DNA from: an uncultured Desulfovibrio sp.
GTDB taxonomy: Bacteria > Desulfobacterota > Desulfovibrionia > Desulfovibrionales > Desulfovibrionaceae
Direction of reading: 5' to 3'
DNA: 64,000 nucleotides
Assembly (NCBI GenBank): GCA_913063155.1
Contig: CAJXYU010000006.1
Location: forward strand, 186,001-250,000
Part shown: piece after piece, positions 42,784 through 51,200 of the stretch
Layout of the letters: every line of letters begins with the position of its first letter
Numbering within the stretch: the stretch's first letter is position 1
Made by a program: the position numbers and the translations under genes
The notes under the pieces: generated by a model
Told to the model about the DNA's origin: nothing
Seen by the model: the letters and a program-made list of their open reading frames with translations, nothing else
Database searches by the model: none

Positions 42784-45297
42784 TTAATTCGTTCCTCCTT
42801 CGAAACAATTTTTAGTATTGGATGAGCTGACTACTGTCTCCTGCCGCTCCCTGTGGGGGACAAGCGCCATGACGACGGTCGCCGCCACGCACAGCCCGTA
42901 GAAGGCCCACATGGCCTGGAATCCGGTCAGCCCCAGCAAGACGCCGCCCGTAAACACCAAGGTGGCGAGAGCAAGACCCAAGGCAGTCTGATACAGGATG
43001 GAGAACAGCATCCACTTGGTGGAATTGGACTGCATGCGCACCATGATGGAAGTTGGCACGCAGGGCGGGTACAGGGCCATGAACAGCATCAGCGCCAAAG
43101 CGTGCAGGGCCGTGAAGCCGGTTTCGCCCGCCTTCATGCTTTCCTGAACCGACTGGTCGCTGCCGTCGATACCGTAGATGGACCCGAGGGTGGCCGCGCT
43201 GTTTTCCTTGGCCGCGAAGGCGGACAGAAGCGCGATGTTGATGCGCCAGTTGAAACCGGCATACCGGGTCACCGGCTCCAGGGCATGGCCGAGCACACCC
43301 AGAAAGCTGGATTCGAACCGCTCGGCGCGAATTTCGCGGCGCAGCTTCTTGCGCACCTTGACCACTTTCTTGAGGGCCTTGTTCAGCTTCTTGCCGTCTT
43401 TTCCCTTGCGTTTGACCACGGAGTAAAAGACAGGATTGTCCGCCTCGAACCGCTTGTTGATTTCGGCGGCGGCGGCCTTGTCCGTGACGCCCCGCTTGGC
43501 GTTTTTGAGGTCCTCTTCAAAAAGAATCAAATTCGTCACGTCGGCCGCGACGAGAGTCCCCTTGTAGGAAGTCTTGTCCACCGCCTTCATGAACCTGGTC
43601 ACGGCCGCATGACGTTTGGATTCGTAGTAGTCCATGCGTTCCTTGCTCAGGCCCGGGAAGTTGATGAGCACGAAGATGACCACAGCCACGGCCACCACAA
43701 CGGTGACGATCTTCTTGACGAAGAGCCAGATGCGCTCGAAGGCCCGACGAAGCACTCCACCCATCGTGGGCAGGTGATACGGCGGCATCTCCATGATGAA
43801 CGGAGCGCTTTCCCGCTTGCTGAGCACGGTCAGGGACAAGAGCTTGGCGATGGGCAAAGCTATGAACAGGGTCACCGTGGCTATGAAGAACATGGCCAGG
43901 CCTGCCTGATCCGCAAAATAGGCCCCGATGAGGATCAGGTACAGGGGGACCTTGGCCAGGCAATTCATCATGGGCACGATGAGTATGGTGGCGAGGCGTG
44001 CCCGCTCGTCCGGAATGGCCTTGGTGGCCATGACGCCGGGAATGGCGCAACCACCAACATAAACTCCGCCCAGAATGAGCGGCAGCGTGGACTGACCGTG
44101 CAGCCCGAACCGCCGGAACAACCTATCGAGGATGAAGGCCATGCGCGGCATGTAGCCGCTGTCTTCAAGAATGGCGATGAGAGCAAAGAGCAGAAAGAAA
44201 ATAGGCAGATAGTTGAGGATGGCCGTGGCACTCTTGACGACCCAGACGCCCAGGGACCTCAGCAGTGGGTCGCCCAGGAAGTCCGCCCTCGGTAGGATAT
44301 CGGCCGCGAACGATTCTATGCCTCCCCAGAGCGGCCAGGCCTTCAGGGCCACCCATCCGCCGAAGACGATCGATACTTCATAGAGCACGAGCAGGATGGC
44401 CACGAGGATGACGGGCCCGAGAAAACGATTGCAGACGTACCTGTCGGCCAGATCGGATAGATTTCTGCGCCTTTCCGTCGGCACCCTGACGAAACGTTTG
44501 GCGATTTCGGCGCAGGACCGATGCCGGGAAAATGCAACGTGCCGTTCGGCCGGGATGCCGGCGGATTCGCGAAACTCGACACGCCGCCGCTCCACCTCCT
44601 TGAACAGGGCTGCGGATTCGGGATGGTATTCCTTGACCAGTTCCCGGGCCTCGGCGTCGTTTTCAAGCAGCTTCACCGCCAGCCAGCGGGCCGGATAGGC
44701 CGCCGCCATGCGATGCTCTTCGGCGACCAGATCGGCGATCTTTTCAATGTGCGGCTCAAGCGCACCATAGTCGATGGAAAAAGCGCGGTACTCGGCAAGA
44801 CGACCCGTCTCGGCCACAGCCTTTTTCACGTCGTCACCACCCACGCCCTTCTTGCCGGTGGTGGGAACCACGGGCACGCCGAGATATTCGGCCAATCCGG
44901 CGTAGTCCACCCGGATGCCTCGCCGCTCAGCCACGTCCATCATGTTCAGGTCGATGATGGTCGGCACCTCCATCTCCAGCAGTTGCAGGGTCAGATAGAG
45001 ATTGCGCTTCAGGTTGGAGGCGTCCACCACGTCGACGATCACGCCCGGCTTGTCGCGCAGGATGAAATCGCGGGCGACCCGCTCTTCCAGGGAGTAGGAC
45101 GTCAAGCTGTAGGTGCCCGGCAGGTCCACCAACTCCACGCGCGTTTCGTCCAATTTAAAATGTCCCGTCTTCTTTTCCACGGTAACGCCGGGGTAGTTGG
45201 CCACATGCTGGCGCGCTCCGGTAAGCATGTTGAAGACCGTGGACTTGCCGCAGTTGGGCTGCCCGGCCAGGGCCACCAGAAGGTTTGCACTTCCCAT
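42784..45297 (-). CDS. feoB: FeoB, ferrous iron transporter
   Basis: 837 aa. N-terminal G domain with G1 GQPNCGKS (12-19), G3 DLPG and GDI-like helices; then a membrane domain with the first Gate motif region GGVYVGGCAIPGVMATK. A Lys-rich hydrophilic insert (about 560-665) lies before the second Gate half; it makes the protein longer than the usual ~700-770 aa. FeoB imports Fe(II) driven by or gated by GTP. It starts right after feoA-1 (TAGATG) in a three-gene core with two feoA genes. Confidence 0.94.
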   Translation of the reverse strand: MGSANLLVALAGQPNCGKSTVFNMLTGARQHVANYPGVTVEKKTGHFKLDETRVELVDLPGTYSLTSYSLEERVARDFILRDKPGVIVDVVDASNLKRNLYLTLQLLEMEVPTIIDLNMMDVAERRGIRVDYAGLAEYLGVPVVPTTGKKGVGGDDVKKAVAETGRLAEYRAFSIDYGALEPHIEKIADLVAEEHRMAAAYPARWLAVKLLENDAEARELVKEYHPESAALFKEVERRRVEFRESAGIPAERHVAFSRHRSCAEIAKRFVRVPTERRRNLSDLADRYVCNRFLGPVILVAILLVLYEVSIVFGGWVALKAWPLWGGIESFAADILPRADFLGDPLLRSLGVWVVKSATAILNYLPIFFLLFALIAILEDSGYMPRMAFILDRLFRRFGLHGQSTLPLILGGVYVGGCAIPGVMATKAIPDERARLATILIVPMMNCLAKVPLYLILIGAYFADQAGLAMFFIATVTLFIALPIAKLLSLTVLSKRESAPFIMEMPPYHLPTMGGVLRRAFERIWLFVKKIVTVVVAVAVVIFVLINFPGLSKERMDYYESKRHAAVTRFMKAVDKTSYKGTLVAADVTNLILFEEDLKNAKRGVTDKAAAAEINKRFEADNPVFYSVVKRKGKDGKKLNKALKKVVKVRKKLRREIRAERFESSFLGVLGHALEPVTRYAGFNWRINIALLSAFAAKENSAATLGSIYGIDGSDQSVQESMKAGETGFTALHALALMLFMALYPPCVPTSIMVRMQSNSTKWMLFSILYQTALGLALATLVFTGGVLLGLTGFQAMWAFYGLCVAATVVMALVPHRERQETVVSSSNTKNCFEGGTN

Positions 45298-45516
45298 CTA
45301 CTCCACCTCCACGTGGCGGGCTTCCTCGTGGCGTATGCTGACATGATAGCCGTCCAGCTCCAACTCCACGGGGTCCACCAACGGAGCATTGCGCACGATA
45401 CGAATTTCGGCCCCCGGACAGAAGCCCAGATCCATGAGCCGCTGCCCCAACGCCCCCTCGGCGGTGAGGCCCGTCATGATGCAGGAAACGCCGGGTGTGA
45501 TTTCGTCAAGAGTCAT
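45298..45516 (-). CDS. feoA: FeoA, SH3-like iron transport protein (copy 1)
   Basis: 72 aa, MTLDEITPGVSCIMTGL..., with the FeoA motif RLMDLGFCPGAEIRIVRNAP. FeoA-type SH3 proteins modulate FeoB. AAGGA precedes the ATG, and the last codons carry the feoB ribosome site. Confidence 0.9.
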   Translation of the reverse strand: MTLDEITPGVSCIMTGLTAEGALGQRLMDLGFCPGAEIRIVRNAPLVDPVELELDGYHVSIRHEEARHVEVE

Positions 45517-45604
45517 CTGTTCTTCCTTTGCAGTCCCGAAGCGGAGAAGGCATCCAGCATGCCGGCCCCCCTCCCCGGGATATGAATATGTTGCAGGATT
45601 GCCT

Positions 45605-45829
45605 CTAGGCGACCAAAACCTTGTCGGCAATACCGCGTTCCACCATGATCCGTCCCTCTCCTATGGAAATGATCATGGGACCGCCGCCGTTGTTAAGCAC
45701 ATCCACTTCGGCGCCGGGGATGAGTCCCATGGACTCGAGCCGGTCCTTTGCCTTGCGACCGGCGGCAACGGCGATGATGAATGCGGTCTCGCCGGCAGCA
45801 ACGGTGTTCAACTTTTTTGCTGAGTTCAC
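45605..45829 (-). CDS. FeoA, SH3-like iron transport protein (copy 2)
   Basis: 74 aa from GTG, with GGAGG about 8 nt upstream. FeoA pattern: DRLESMGLIPGAEVDVLNNGGGPMIISIG. Two feoA genes before feoB are usual in Desulfovibrio-type loci. It is first in the transcript, 40 nt downstream of a Fur-box-like site. Confidence 0.9.
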   Translation of the reverse strand: MNSAKKLNTVAAGETAFIIAVAAGRKAKDRLESMGLIPGAEVDVLNNGGGPMIISIGEGRIMVERGIADKVLVA

Positions 45830-45868
45830 TCTTTTTCCCTCCGGAACTTGTCATCCAACCCATATCTT

Positions 45869-45887
45869 GATAATGAATTTCGCTATC
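45869..45887. promoter_or_regulatory. Fur-box-like site upstream of feo operon
   Basis: GATAATGAATTTCGCTATC matches 14 of 19 positions of the classical Fur box and is framed by TGATA/TATCA arms. It lies between feoA-2 and the divergent fur-family gene, so it could control both. Confidence 0.6.
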
Positions 45888-46097
45888 ATAAATAGGCGTG
45901 AGCGCAGAGAGTGTCAAAGAAAAACGGTTCATGAAAACCATTTGCAATTAGCGAAGAAAATAGAGGCAAATACCCTTCTTAGCTGAGAATGACATTCAAA
46001 ATCCAACAAAATCAATAGAGCAAAGCCGCGCCCTTTTTTACGCCAATGGATGAAAAAGACTCTCAAAGAGCCGGAAACGGCACCACAGGGAATGCAC

Positions 46098-46532
46098 ATG
46101 AACGAAACCACCAGAACCTTCCAGGAATACCTGAAAGCGAACCGGCTGAAACTTACCAGCCAGCGCAGGCTCATTCTGGACGTCTTTGTCAGCCGGGGGT
46201 GCCGGGTCACGGCCGATGAGCTGTTCAAGGAAGTGGCCGAACTGGACGACGGAATCAGCCTGTCCACGGTCTATCGTACCGTGAAGCATCTCCTGCAGTC
46301 GGGCTTGGCCCGCTGCTCGCACTATGGCGACGGAACCACGCGCTACGAGCCCGCCGACGGACAGACCAGCCATCTCGTCTGCGAAGTCTGCGGCAGAAAA
46401 GTGCCAATCGCCAACCCTTACCTGGAATGCATGCATGCCGAGGCGGCCCGCCAGGCGGGCTTCCGCATGCTCCATTGCCACGTGACCATTCACGGCCTGT
46501 GTCACGAATGTCTGACCAAACACGAAAACTGA
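46098..46532 (+). CDS. Fur-family metal-dependent repressor (Fur-1)
   Basis: 144 aa. Winged-helix domain with LKLTSQRRLILDVF and the recognition helix LSTVYRTVKHL, then HLVCEVCGRKV and a C-terminal CHECL pair that together form the structural zinc site. Start MNETTRTFQ has AGGG 8 nt upstream; earlier in-frame ATGs have none. It is divergent from feo and followed 13 nt later by a DUF4198-like gene. Metal specificity is not readable, but context suggests iron. Confidence 0.88.
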   Translation: MNETTRTFQEYLKANRLKLTSQRRLILDVFVSRGCRVTADELFKEVAELDDGISLSTVYRTVKHLLQSGLARCSHYGDGTTRYEPADGQTSHLVCEVCGRKVPIANPYLECMHAEAARQAGFRMLHCHVTIHGLCHECLTKHEN

Positions 46533-46545
46533 AAAGGAGAACACT

Positions 46546-47406
46546 TTGACGATCGCACCCACCATGAAAAAAAGCATGCCGCTTTTGCTCGGCATGCTTT
46601 TGTCCCTGTGCCTCGCCGCACAGGCTAGCGCCCATTCCCTGTATATACAGGCCGCGCGATATCACGTTTCCGAGGGCAAGGCCTCTCCCCTCTTTTTCTG
46701 CTACGGCCACCACATCCCGGTGGACGACGCCATCCGCAGGCAAAAGCTCATGAACATCCAGGTGCGCCAGCCCGACGGCCGCATAACCGAGATCCCGTTG
46801 CGCGATGAAAAGTCCCTGCACTCCTATCTGGTGGAATACGACATGCCGGGCACCTATGCCCTCATGGCCGAAACCACGCCGGGGCACTTCACCAAGTGGG
46901 TGGACAAGAAAGGGCGGCCGCGCCACTCCATCAAGCCCCTTTCCGCCGTGGCCGACAAGGCTTCCAAAATCGAGATGAGCGTCTTCAGCAGGCAATGGAC
47001 CAAGACCTACGTAACCTGCGAAAAACCGTCCGAAAAATTCCCGGGGGTTCTGGGCCTGCCCCTGGAGTTGACGCCCGCGCTGGACCCCGCCACATGGAAG
47101 CGGGGAGACATGGCGGAATTCAAGGTTTACCGCTACGGCAGGCCGTACAACGGCGAAGGGGATTGGGACGCCACTTATATGGGCTACTCAACCCAGGCCG
47201 AAGACATGTTTCTTCAGAAGACCAGGGTGAAGGACGGCGTGATCCGCTTCAAACTGCCCACCACGGGGCGCTGGTATGTGCGTTTCTACATCAAGACCGA
47301 TGCGCCCGAAAACAAGAAGCGGGAATACCTCACTCAGAAGCTGACCACAACGCTGGTCTTCGAGATTCCCAACGAACGCCGCAAACCCAAGGTGGATTCA
47401 CATTAA
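46546..47406 (+). CDS. DUF4198-like periplasmic protein, co-transcribed with Fur-1
   Basis: 286 aa. Signal peptide in MKKSMPLLLGMLLSLCLAAQ ending ASA before HSLYIQAARY; the mature part has CYGHHIPVDDA near its start and an Ig-like C-terminal half. The start appears to be TTG at 46546: AGGAGA lies 7 nt before it, whereas the ATG six codons later has no ribosome site. It resembles the protein at 41529 in type and is the second such gene around the iron locus. Confidence 0.75.
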   Translation: MTIAPTMKKSMPLLLGMLLSLCLAAQASAHSLYIQAARYHVSEGKASPLFFCYGHHIPVDDAIRRQKLMNIQVRQPDGRITEIPLRDEKSLHSYLVEYDMPGTYALMAETTPGHFTKWVDKKGRPRHSIKPLSAVADKASKIEMSVFSRQWTKTYVTCEKPSEKFPGVLGLPLELTPALDPATWKRGDMAEFKVYRYGRPYNGEGDWDATYMGYSTQAEDMFLQKTRVKDGVIRFKLPTTGRWYVRFYIKTDAPENKKREYLTQKLTTTLVFEIPNERRKPKVDSH

Positions 47407-47449
47407 AAAAAAACAGGAAAGCCCCTTTTGAGAAACGGCTTCCCTTTCA

Positions 47450-47500
47450 AAAAAAAACAATGAGAAGCCGTCCTGCAAACAGGGCGGCTTCTCATTTCAT
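47450..47500. terminator. Bidirectional terminator between DUF4198-like and Fur-2 genes
   Basis: TGAGAAGCCG/CGGCTTCTCA stem with inner CCTG/CAGG pairs; a nine-T tract follows closely on the minus strand, and ATTTC on the plus strand. Confidence 0.85.
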
Positions 47501-47582
47501 CTCGTGAGCGGCGCAAAGGGACGGAAACGCCTGTTTTCCGACCGCGCCCCAAAAAAGTGCCGTGTCGGGCGCCTGGTCCGGC

Positions 47583-48023
47583 TCAGTGTCCCCCCTTTTC
47601 GTCGCACTCCGGGCAAATTCCGTACAGCAGCATGCGGTGGTTCTGAAGTTCAAAACCGTTTTCCCGGGCCAGTTGCCTCTGGCGCTCCTCAATCTCGGCG
47701 TCCATGATTTCCACTTTGCGGTTGCAGACGATGCAGATGAGGTGGTCATGGTGCTCGTGCCCGTAGTTGTGCTCATAAAGCGACACCCCGTCCCCCGGAT
47801 CGAACGCATCGGCCAGCCCGGAGTCCGTGAGCAACTTGAGAGTCCGATAAACCGTGGCCAGACCGATGGCCGGGTCGCGCTGCCTGACCTTGGTAAACAG
47901 CTCCTCGGAAGTGAAATGCCCTTCCTCACTCAAAAAGGCGTCCACGATCATGGCCCGCTGAGGGGTCATGCTCAAACCATTGTCGCGCAGGTAATCCATG
48001 AACACTTCATGCGCCTGTTTCAT
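47583..48023 (-). CDS. Fur-family metal-dependent repressor (Fur-2)
   Basis: 146 aa. NGLSMTPQRAMIVDAFL, recognition helix GLATVYRTLKLL, metal-site YEHNYGHEHHDHLICIVCNRK, and a C-terminal CPEC pair. Very clear Fur architecture with the His cluster. AGGAAGG precedes the ATG. It ends the moxR-VWA-hypothetical operon, suggesting that operon is linked to metal stress. Confidence 0.9.
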   Translation of the reverse strand: MKQAHEVFMDYLRDNGLSMTPQRAMIVDAFLSEEGHFTSEELFTKVRQRDPAIGLATVYRTLKLLTDSGLADAFDPGDGVSLYEHNYGHEHHDHLICIVCNRKVEIMDAEIEERQRQLARENGFELQNHRMLLYGICPECDEKGGH

Positions 48024-48054
48024 ACTTCCTTCCTTTCTCTTGAAAAATTCTCCG

Positions 48055-48513
48055 CTAGAAGCCGACCGCCTGCAGAAAGCGTTGGGCGGCCACACCCCCG
48101 GCAATATATTTTCTGGCTTCCTCGGAAAGCTCCATCCGCCCTTCGCACTCGACGGGTCGACTGTCGTAGGCGCTTTTCAGCACCAACTCGAACTGTTTGC
48201 GCAGTCGGACAAAGGACTCCTCGATCTCGGGGTATTCGCCGCTTTCCCGCCAGGACAGGCGAAGCGTGTCGCAAATCTCCCCCAGCTTGTGATCCGGTGT
48301 CAGCAGCCGGTAATTTTCCCCTGAGCCGCCCCTGCGTTCGGCCTGATTCGGATAGCAGTAGGAGCGCCAACCGTCGGCAGGACGCTCGATACAACTCTCC
48401 ATGACCACCTGGGGTACGGCCAGATCCCGCTCGAAATCCTCAAGCCGTATGGTGTAGCTGAGCAGGGGGCGATGATTGCCCCGCTTCTTGGTCACTTTCC
48501 ATTCGATGATCAT
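48055..48513 (-). CDS. Uncharacterised protein between VWA and Fur-2 genes
   Basis: 152 aa, MIIEWKVTKKRGNHRPLLSY.... Soluble, mixed charge, no signal peptide, no motif that I recognise. AGGAGG 6 nt upstream and a 4-nt overlap with the VWA gene stop show it is translated as part of the operon. A longer upstream frame overlaps the VWA coding sequence and is spurious. Confidence 0.7.
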   Translation of the reverse strand: MIIEWKVTKKRGNHRPLLSYTIRLEDFERDLAVPQVVMESCIERPADGWRSYCYPNQAERRGGSGENYRLLTPDHKLGEICDTLRLSWRESGEYPEIEESFVRLRKQFELVLKSAYDSRPVECEGRMELSEEARKYIAGGVAAQRFLQAVGF

Positions 48514-49853
48514 CCCACACCTCCTTGCGGAATATCGATGACGTCGCCGAAGGGCGGCGCACCGCCCGCCCCGCCGATTCGCGCCCAGAGCACAGGGTAC
48601 CCGGGCTCCTGCTCCGGGTAGCTGCGGCACTCCAGGTCGCTGAGATACACGAGACAGGACGGTGTGCAGCCGTGCTCACTCACCCACCGGAACACGGGCC
48701 TGAAGTCCGTGCCTCCGCCGCCCGAGGGTTCAAGCAGCAGGGGAAGCTCATCACGACGAAAAACCTGCTCGCCCGCAACCTCGCGGTCGCACCAAAGGAC
48801 CCTCACCGTGGTATCGAAATATTCCAGCACCGAGGAGAGTTCCGCGGAAAATTGTTCCAGCTCCCCGGGGGCGATGCTGCCCGAGGTGTCCACGGCGATG
48901 ACAACCTCGGGCAGCTCGCGTTGCGCAAGACTCGGAAGCAAAATATTCATGTGCACGTACCGCCGGTTTGGCGGAATCCAGGCGTAGTCGTTGCGGGCAT
49001 GTGTATTGATGAAACGCTCCAACAGTTCGCGCCAGTCCAACCGGGGTTGGAGCAACCGCTCCACCAGCCGCTCCAGCCCGCCGGGCAGATCGCCCATGTC
49101 ACGGGTCTGGTTGACGGCCTGGGCCAGGGCGATAAGCCACTGTTCGTCGGTCTCGTCGCTGCCCTCGGGGCTGCCGCCATTGTCTCCGTCCCCGTCACGC
49201 ACCTCCCCACTGCCTCCCGGATCTCCGCTCCCCTGTTCATCTTCCTGTGACACATCGTCCAGGGCGTCGTCGCCGCTGTCCGGTTCCTCGCCCGGGGCCT
49301 GAGCATCACCGTCCGCACCCTCGGCTTTCTGTTCTTTCCCGTCCGGATCTTCCCGACCGGTTTCGCCTTCCTTGCCCTTGAGACCCTGCGGGTCCACCTC
49401 CCCCTTGTCCGGCCCGTCGCCGCCTTCGCTGATCATGCCGTCCCCCCCCTGCAGTAAGGCCAATTCGGAGTAGATCTCGTCGGCGGTCAGGCCATGGTAA
49501 GCGGAGTCGTCCAGATACCCCGGCGGCAAAGTGAGCCCGGCTTCCATGAGAATCCAGTTAATGGCATGGTCGCAGGCCATGTTCCACAAATCATGATCCC
49601 GCCCCCTGCGTCTCTTGTGATGCTGGCAGGCCGGATGCATGACCGTATGGGCCAGGAGCCCCATGGCCGCCTCGTCCGAAAGACCGGCCACATAATGAGG
49701 ATTGAACCCGAGCACACGGCCGTTGGTCCAGGCGGTCCGGCAAGTGCTGTCCACACGCGGTTCCATGCGCAAACACAGGGAACCGAAGAACGGCTGGTCC
49801 AACAGCAGCGAGACACGCGCCTTGAGCAGCTTGCGGCGGGCGGAATCGGTCAT
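48510..49853 (-). CDS. DUF2201/VWA-like putative metallopeptidase
   Basis: 447 aa. N-terminal domain (about 1-130) with HTVMHPACQHH where related proteins have an HExxH-like zinc motif; here the Glu is Thr. A long acidic Gly/Asp/Glu-rich linker (about 145-240) follows. The C-terminal VWA domain has the MIDAS motif DTSGSI. VWA proteins of this sort work with MoxR ATPases as chaperone pairs, and moxR is directly upstream (3 nt). Substrate unknown. Confidence 0.82.
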   Translation of the reverse strand: MTDSARRKLLKARVSLLLDQPFFGSLCLRMEPRVDSTCRTAWTNGRVLGFNPHYVAGLSDEAAMGLLAHTVMHPACQHHKRRRGRDHDLWNMACDHAINWILMEAGLTLPPGYLDDSAYHGLTADEIYSELALLQGGDGMISEGGDGPDKGEVDPQGLKGKEGETGREDPDGKEQKAEGADGDAQAPGEEPDSGDDALDDVSQEDEQGSGDPGGSGEVRDGDGDNGGSPEGSDETDEQWLIALAQAVNQTRDMGDLPGGLERLVERLLQPRLDWRELLERFINTHARNDYAWIPPNRRYVHMNILLPSLAQRELPEVVIAVDTSGSIAPGELEQFSAELSSVLEYFDTTVRVLWCDREVAGEQVFRRDELPLLLEPSGGGGTDFRPVFRWVSEHGCTPSCLVYLSDLECRSYPEQEPGYPVLWARIGGAGGAPPFGDVIDIPQGGVG

Positions 49854-49856
49854 GGC

Positions 49857-50840
49857 TTAAAAAAGCACCGCCGAATTGTCGGCGGCCCAACGGGAAAAGG
49901 CCGGAGAATTCACTATGACGCGATCCGCGCGAATGGAGTCGCGCACCAACAGTACGCCGAACTCCGACGGCAGACGCGAGGCATAAGTTATGATGCTCTC
50001 GGCCGTATTTTCGGCCGCCTTCCGGGCCAGTACCTCACACAGGGCGTAGATGGTGGCGGGGTCCTCAGGCACCACGGAAGTCAGGGGGGCGGCCAGAATC
50101 CGGTCCGGGTCGGGCAGTTCGCGGAATACCTTGCAGAAACCGGAGAATTCCGCAGCCGCTCCCTCGCCCACGGCCCCTTTCACCAGGTCATACTCAATGT
50201 CCGGTGGCGGGGAACAGGAAAGCATACGGCCCACGAACTCCCAGGAACGCGGTGACGGGAAAGCCTTTTCGCTGCCCTGGGGGTCGAAGTTATGCAGAAG
50301 GTTCGGGCGAAAACGGATGAATGCGGTCAGTTCATTGGGAAACGCCTGATGTCCGGCCCACTCCAACCAGTCTTCCGTATGGACCTCGAAGTCGAGATGC
50401 ACGAAACGGTTGGCCAGGGCGGAAGGCATACGATGAGTCACTGCGCGGTCGGTCTCGCGGTTTCCTGCGGCCACCACGGACCAGCCCTCTGGCAATTCGT
50501 ATTCCCCCACCTTGCGGTCCAGCACCAGTTGGTAGCAGGCCGCCTGCACCAGAGGCGGAGCGGCATTAAGCTCATCCAGGAACAAAACGCCCCGGCCGGC
50601 TTCGGGGAGAAAGGACGGCGGAATCCAACGAGCCGTCTTGTCCTCGCCGATGGTCGGCAGGCCGCGCAGGTCCACCGGGTCCAGAAGTACGGCCCGGATA
50701 TCCACCAATTCCACGCCCATGTCTTCAGCGACCTGGGTCACCACCTGGCTTTTGCCCACACCCGGGGGCCCCCAGACAAAGACAGGCTGACCTGCGGGAA
50801 TAAGAGATTTCAATGCACTGGCTATATTTTTCGGTCTCAT
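49857..50840 (-). CDS. MoxR-type AAA+ ATPase
   Basis: 327 aa. Walker A GPPGVGKS, Walker B GVLFLDELN, and sensor-1 VVAAGNRETD. MoxR ATPases remodel or mature target proteins together with VWA partners. It is first in the operon moxR-VWA-hypothetical-fur. The promoter region directly upstream has a Fur-box-like inverted repeat. Confidence 0.88.
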   Translation of the reverse strand: MRPKNIASALKSLIPAGQPVFVWGPPGVGKSQVVTQVAEDMGVELVDIRAVLLDPVDLRGLPTIGEDKTARWIPPSFLPEAGRGVLFLDELNAAPPLVQAACYQLVLDRKVGEYELPEGWSVVAAGNRETDRAVTHRMPSALANRFVHLDFEVHTEDWLEWAGHQAFPNELTAFIRFRPNLLHNFDPQGSEKAFPSPRSWEFVGRMLSCSPPPDIEYDLVKGAVGEGAAAEFSGFCKVFRELPDPDRILAAPLTSVVPEDPATIYALCEVLARKAAENTAESIITYASRLPSEFGVLLVRDSIRADRVIVNSPAFSRWAADNSAVLF

Positions 50841-51200
50841 AAAATTCTTCGATCACTTTTTGAAATATTGATTCTCAATTTCAATAAATATTAAAAAAAA
50901 ATATGCTCTGTGGATCTGGTGAGCATGGTTTGTTGTCAATGGTTGCGGTTGTCGGCACAGGATCTCTCAAAACTGAAAATGGTTTGCCCCACGTCCGCTT
51001 CCTTATTCACCGCGGCACGACATGCTGATATTGATTTTCCATCTCAATGTCAATCATCCTCATTCCTCCATACGGCCATTTATCGTGCCGGACAAAACCC
51101 GCCCCATCAGCACAGGCTTCAAGTCCGAAACGATTACACAGTACGGCACACGGTCCGCAATCGAACCGTGTTCCGCACTTTCGAATGATATCGGGAACAA
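50841..51200. promoter_or_regulatory. Intergenic region upstream of moxR with Fur-box-like repeats
   Basis: 360 bases without a supported gene. Two AT-rich palindromic sites are present: 50860-50884 and 51029-51047 (ATTGA-N9-TCAAT). Short plus-strand frames here do not look like real proteins. Confidence 0.55.
50860..50884. promoter_or_regulatory. Fur-box-like inverted repeat before moxR
   Basis: TTGAAAT-N11-ATTTCAA, a perfect 7-bp inverted repeat containing ATTGATTCTCAAT at its centre, 20 nt before the moxR start. The layout resembles a Fur box, consistent with a fur gene at the end of the operon. Confidence 0.5.
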
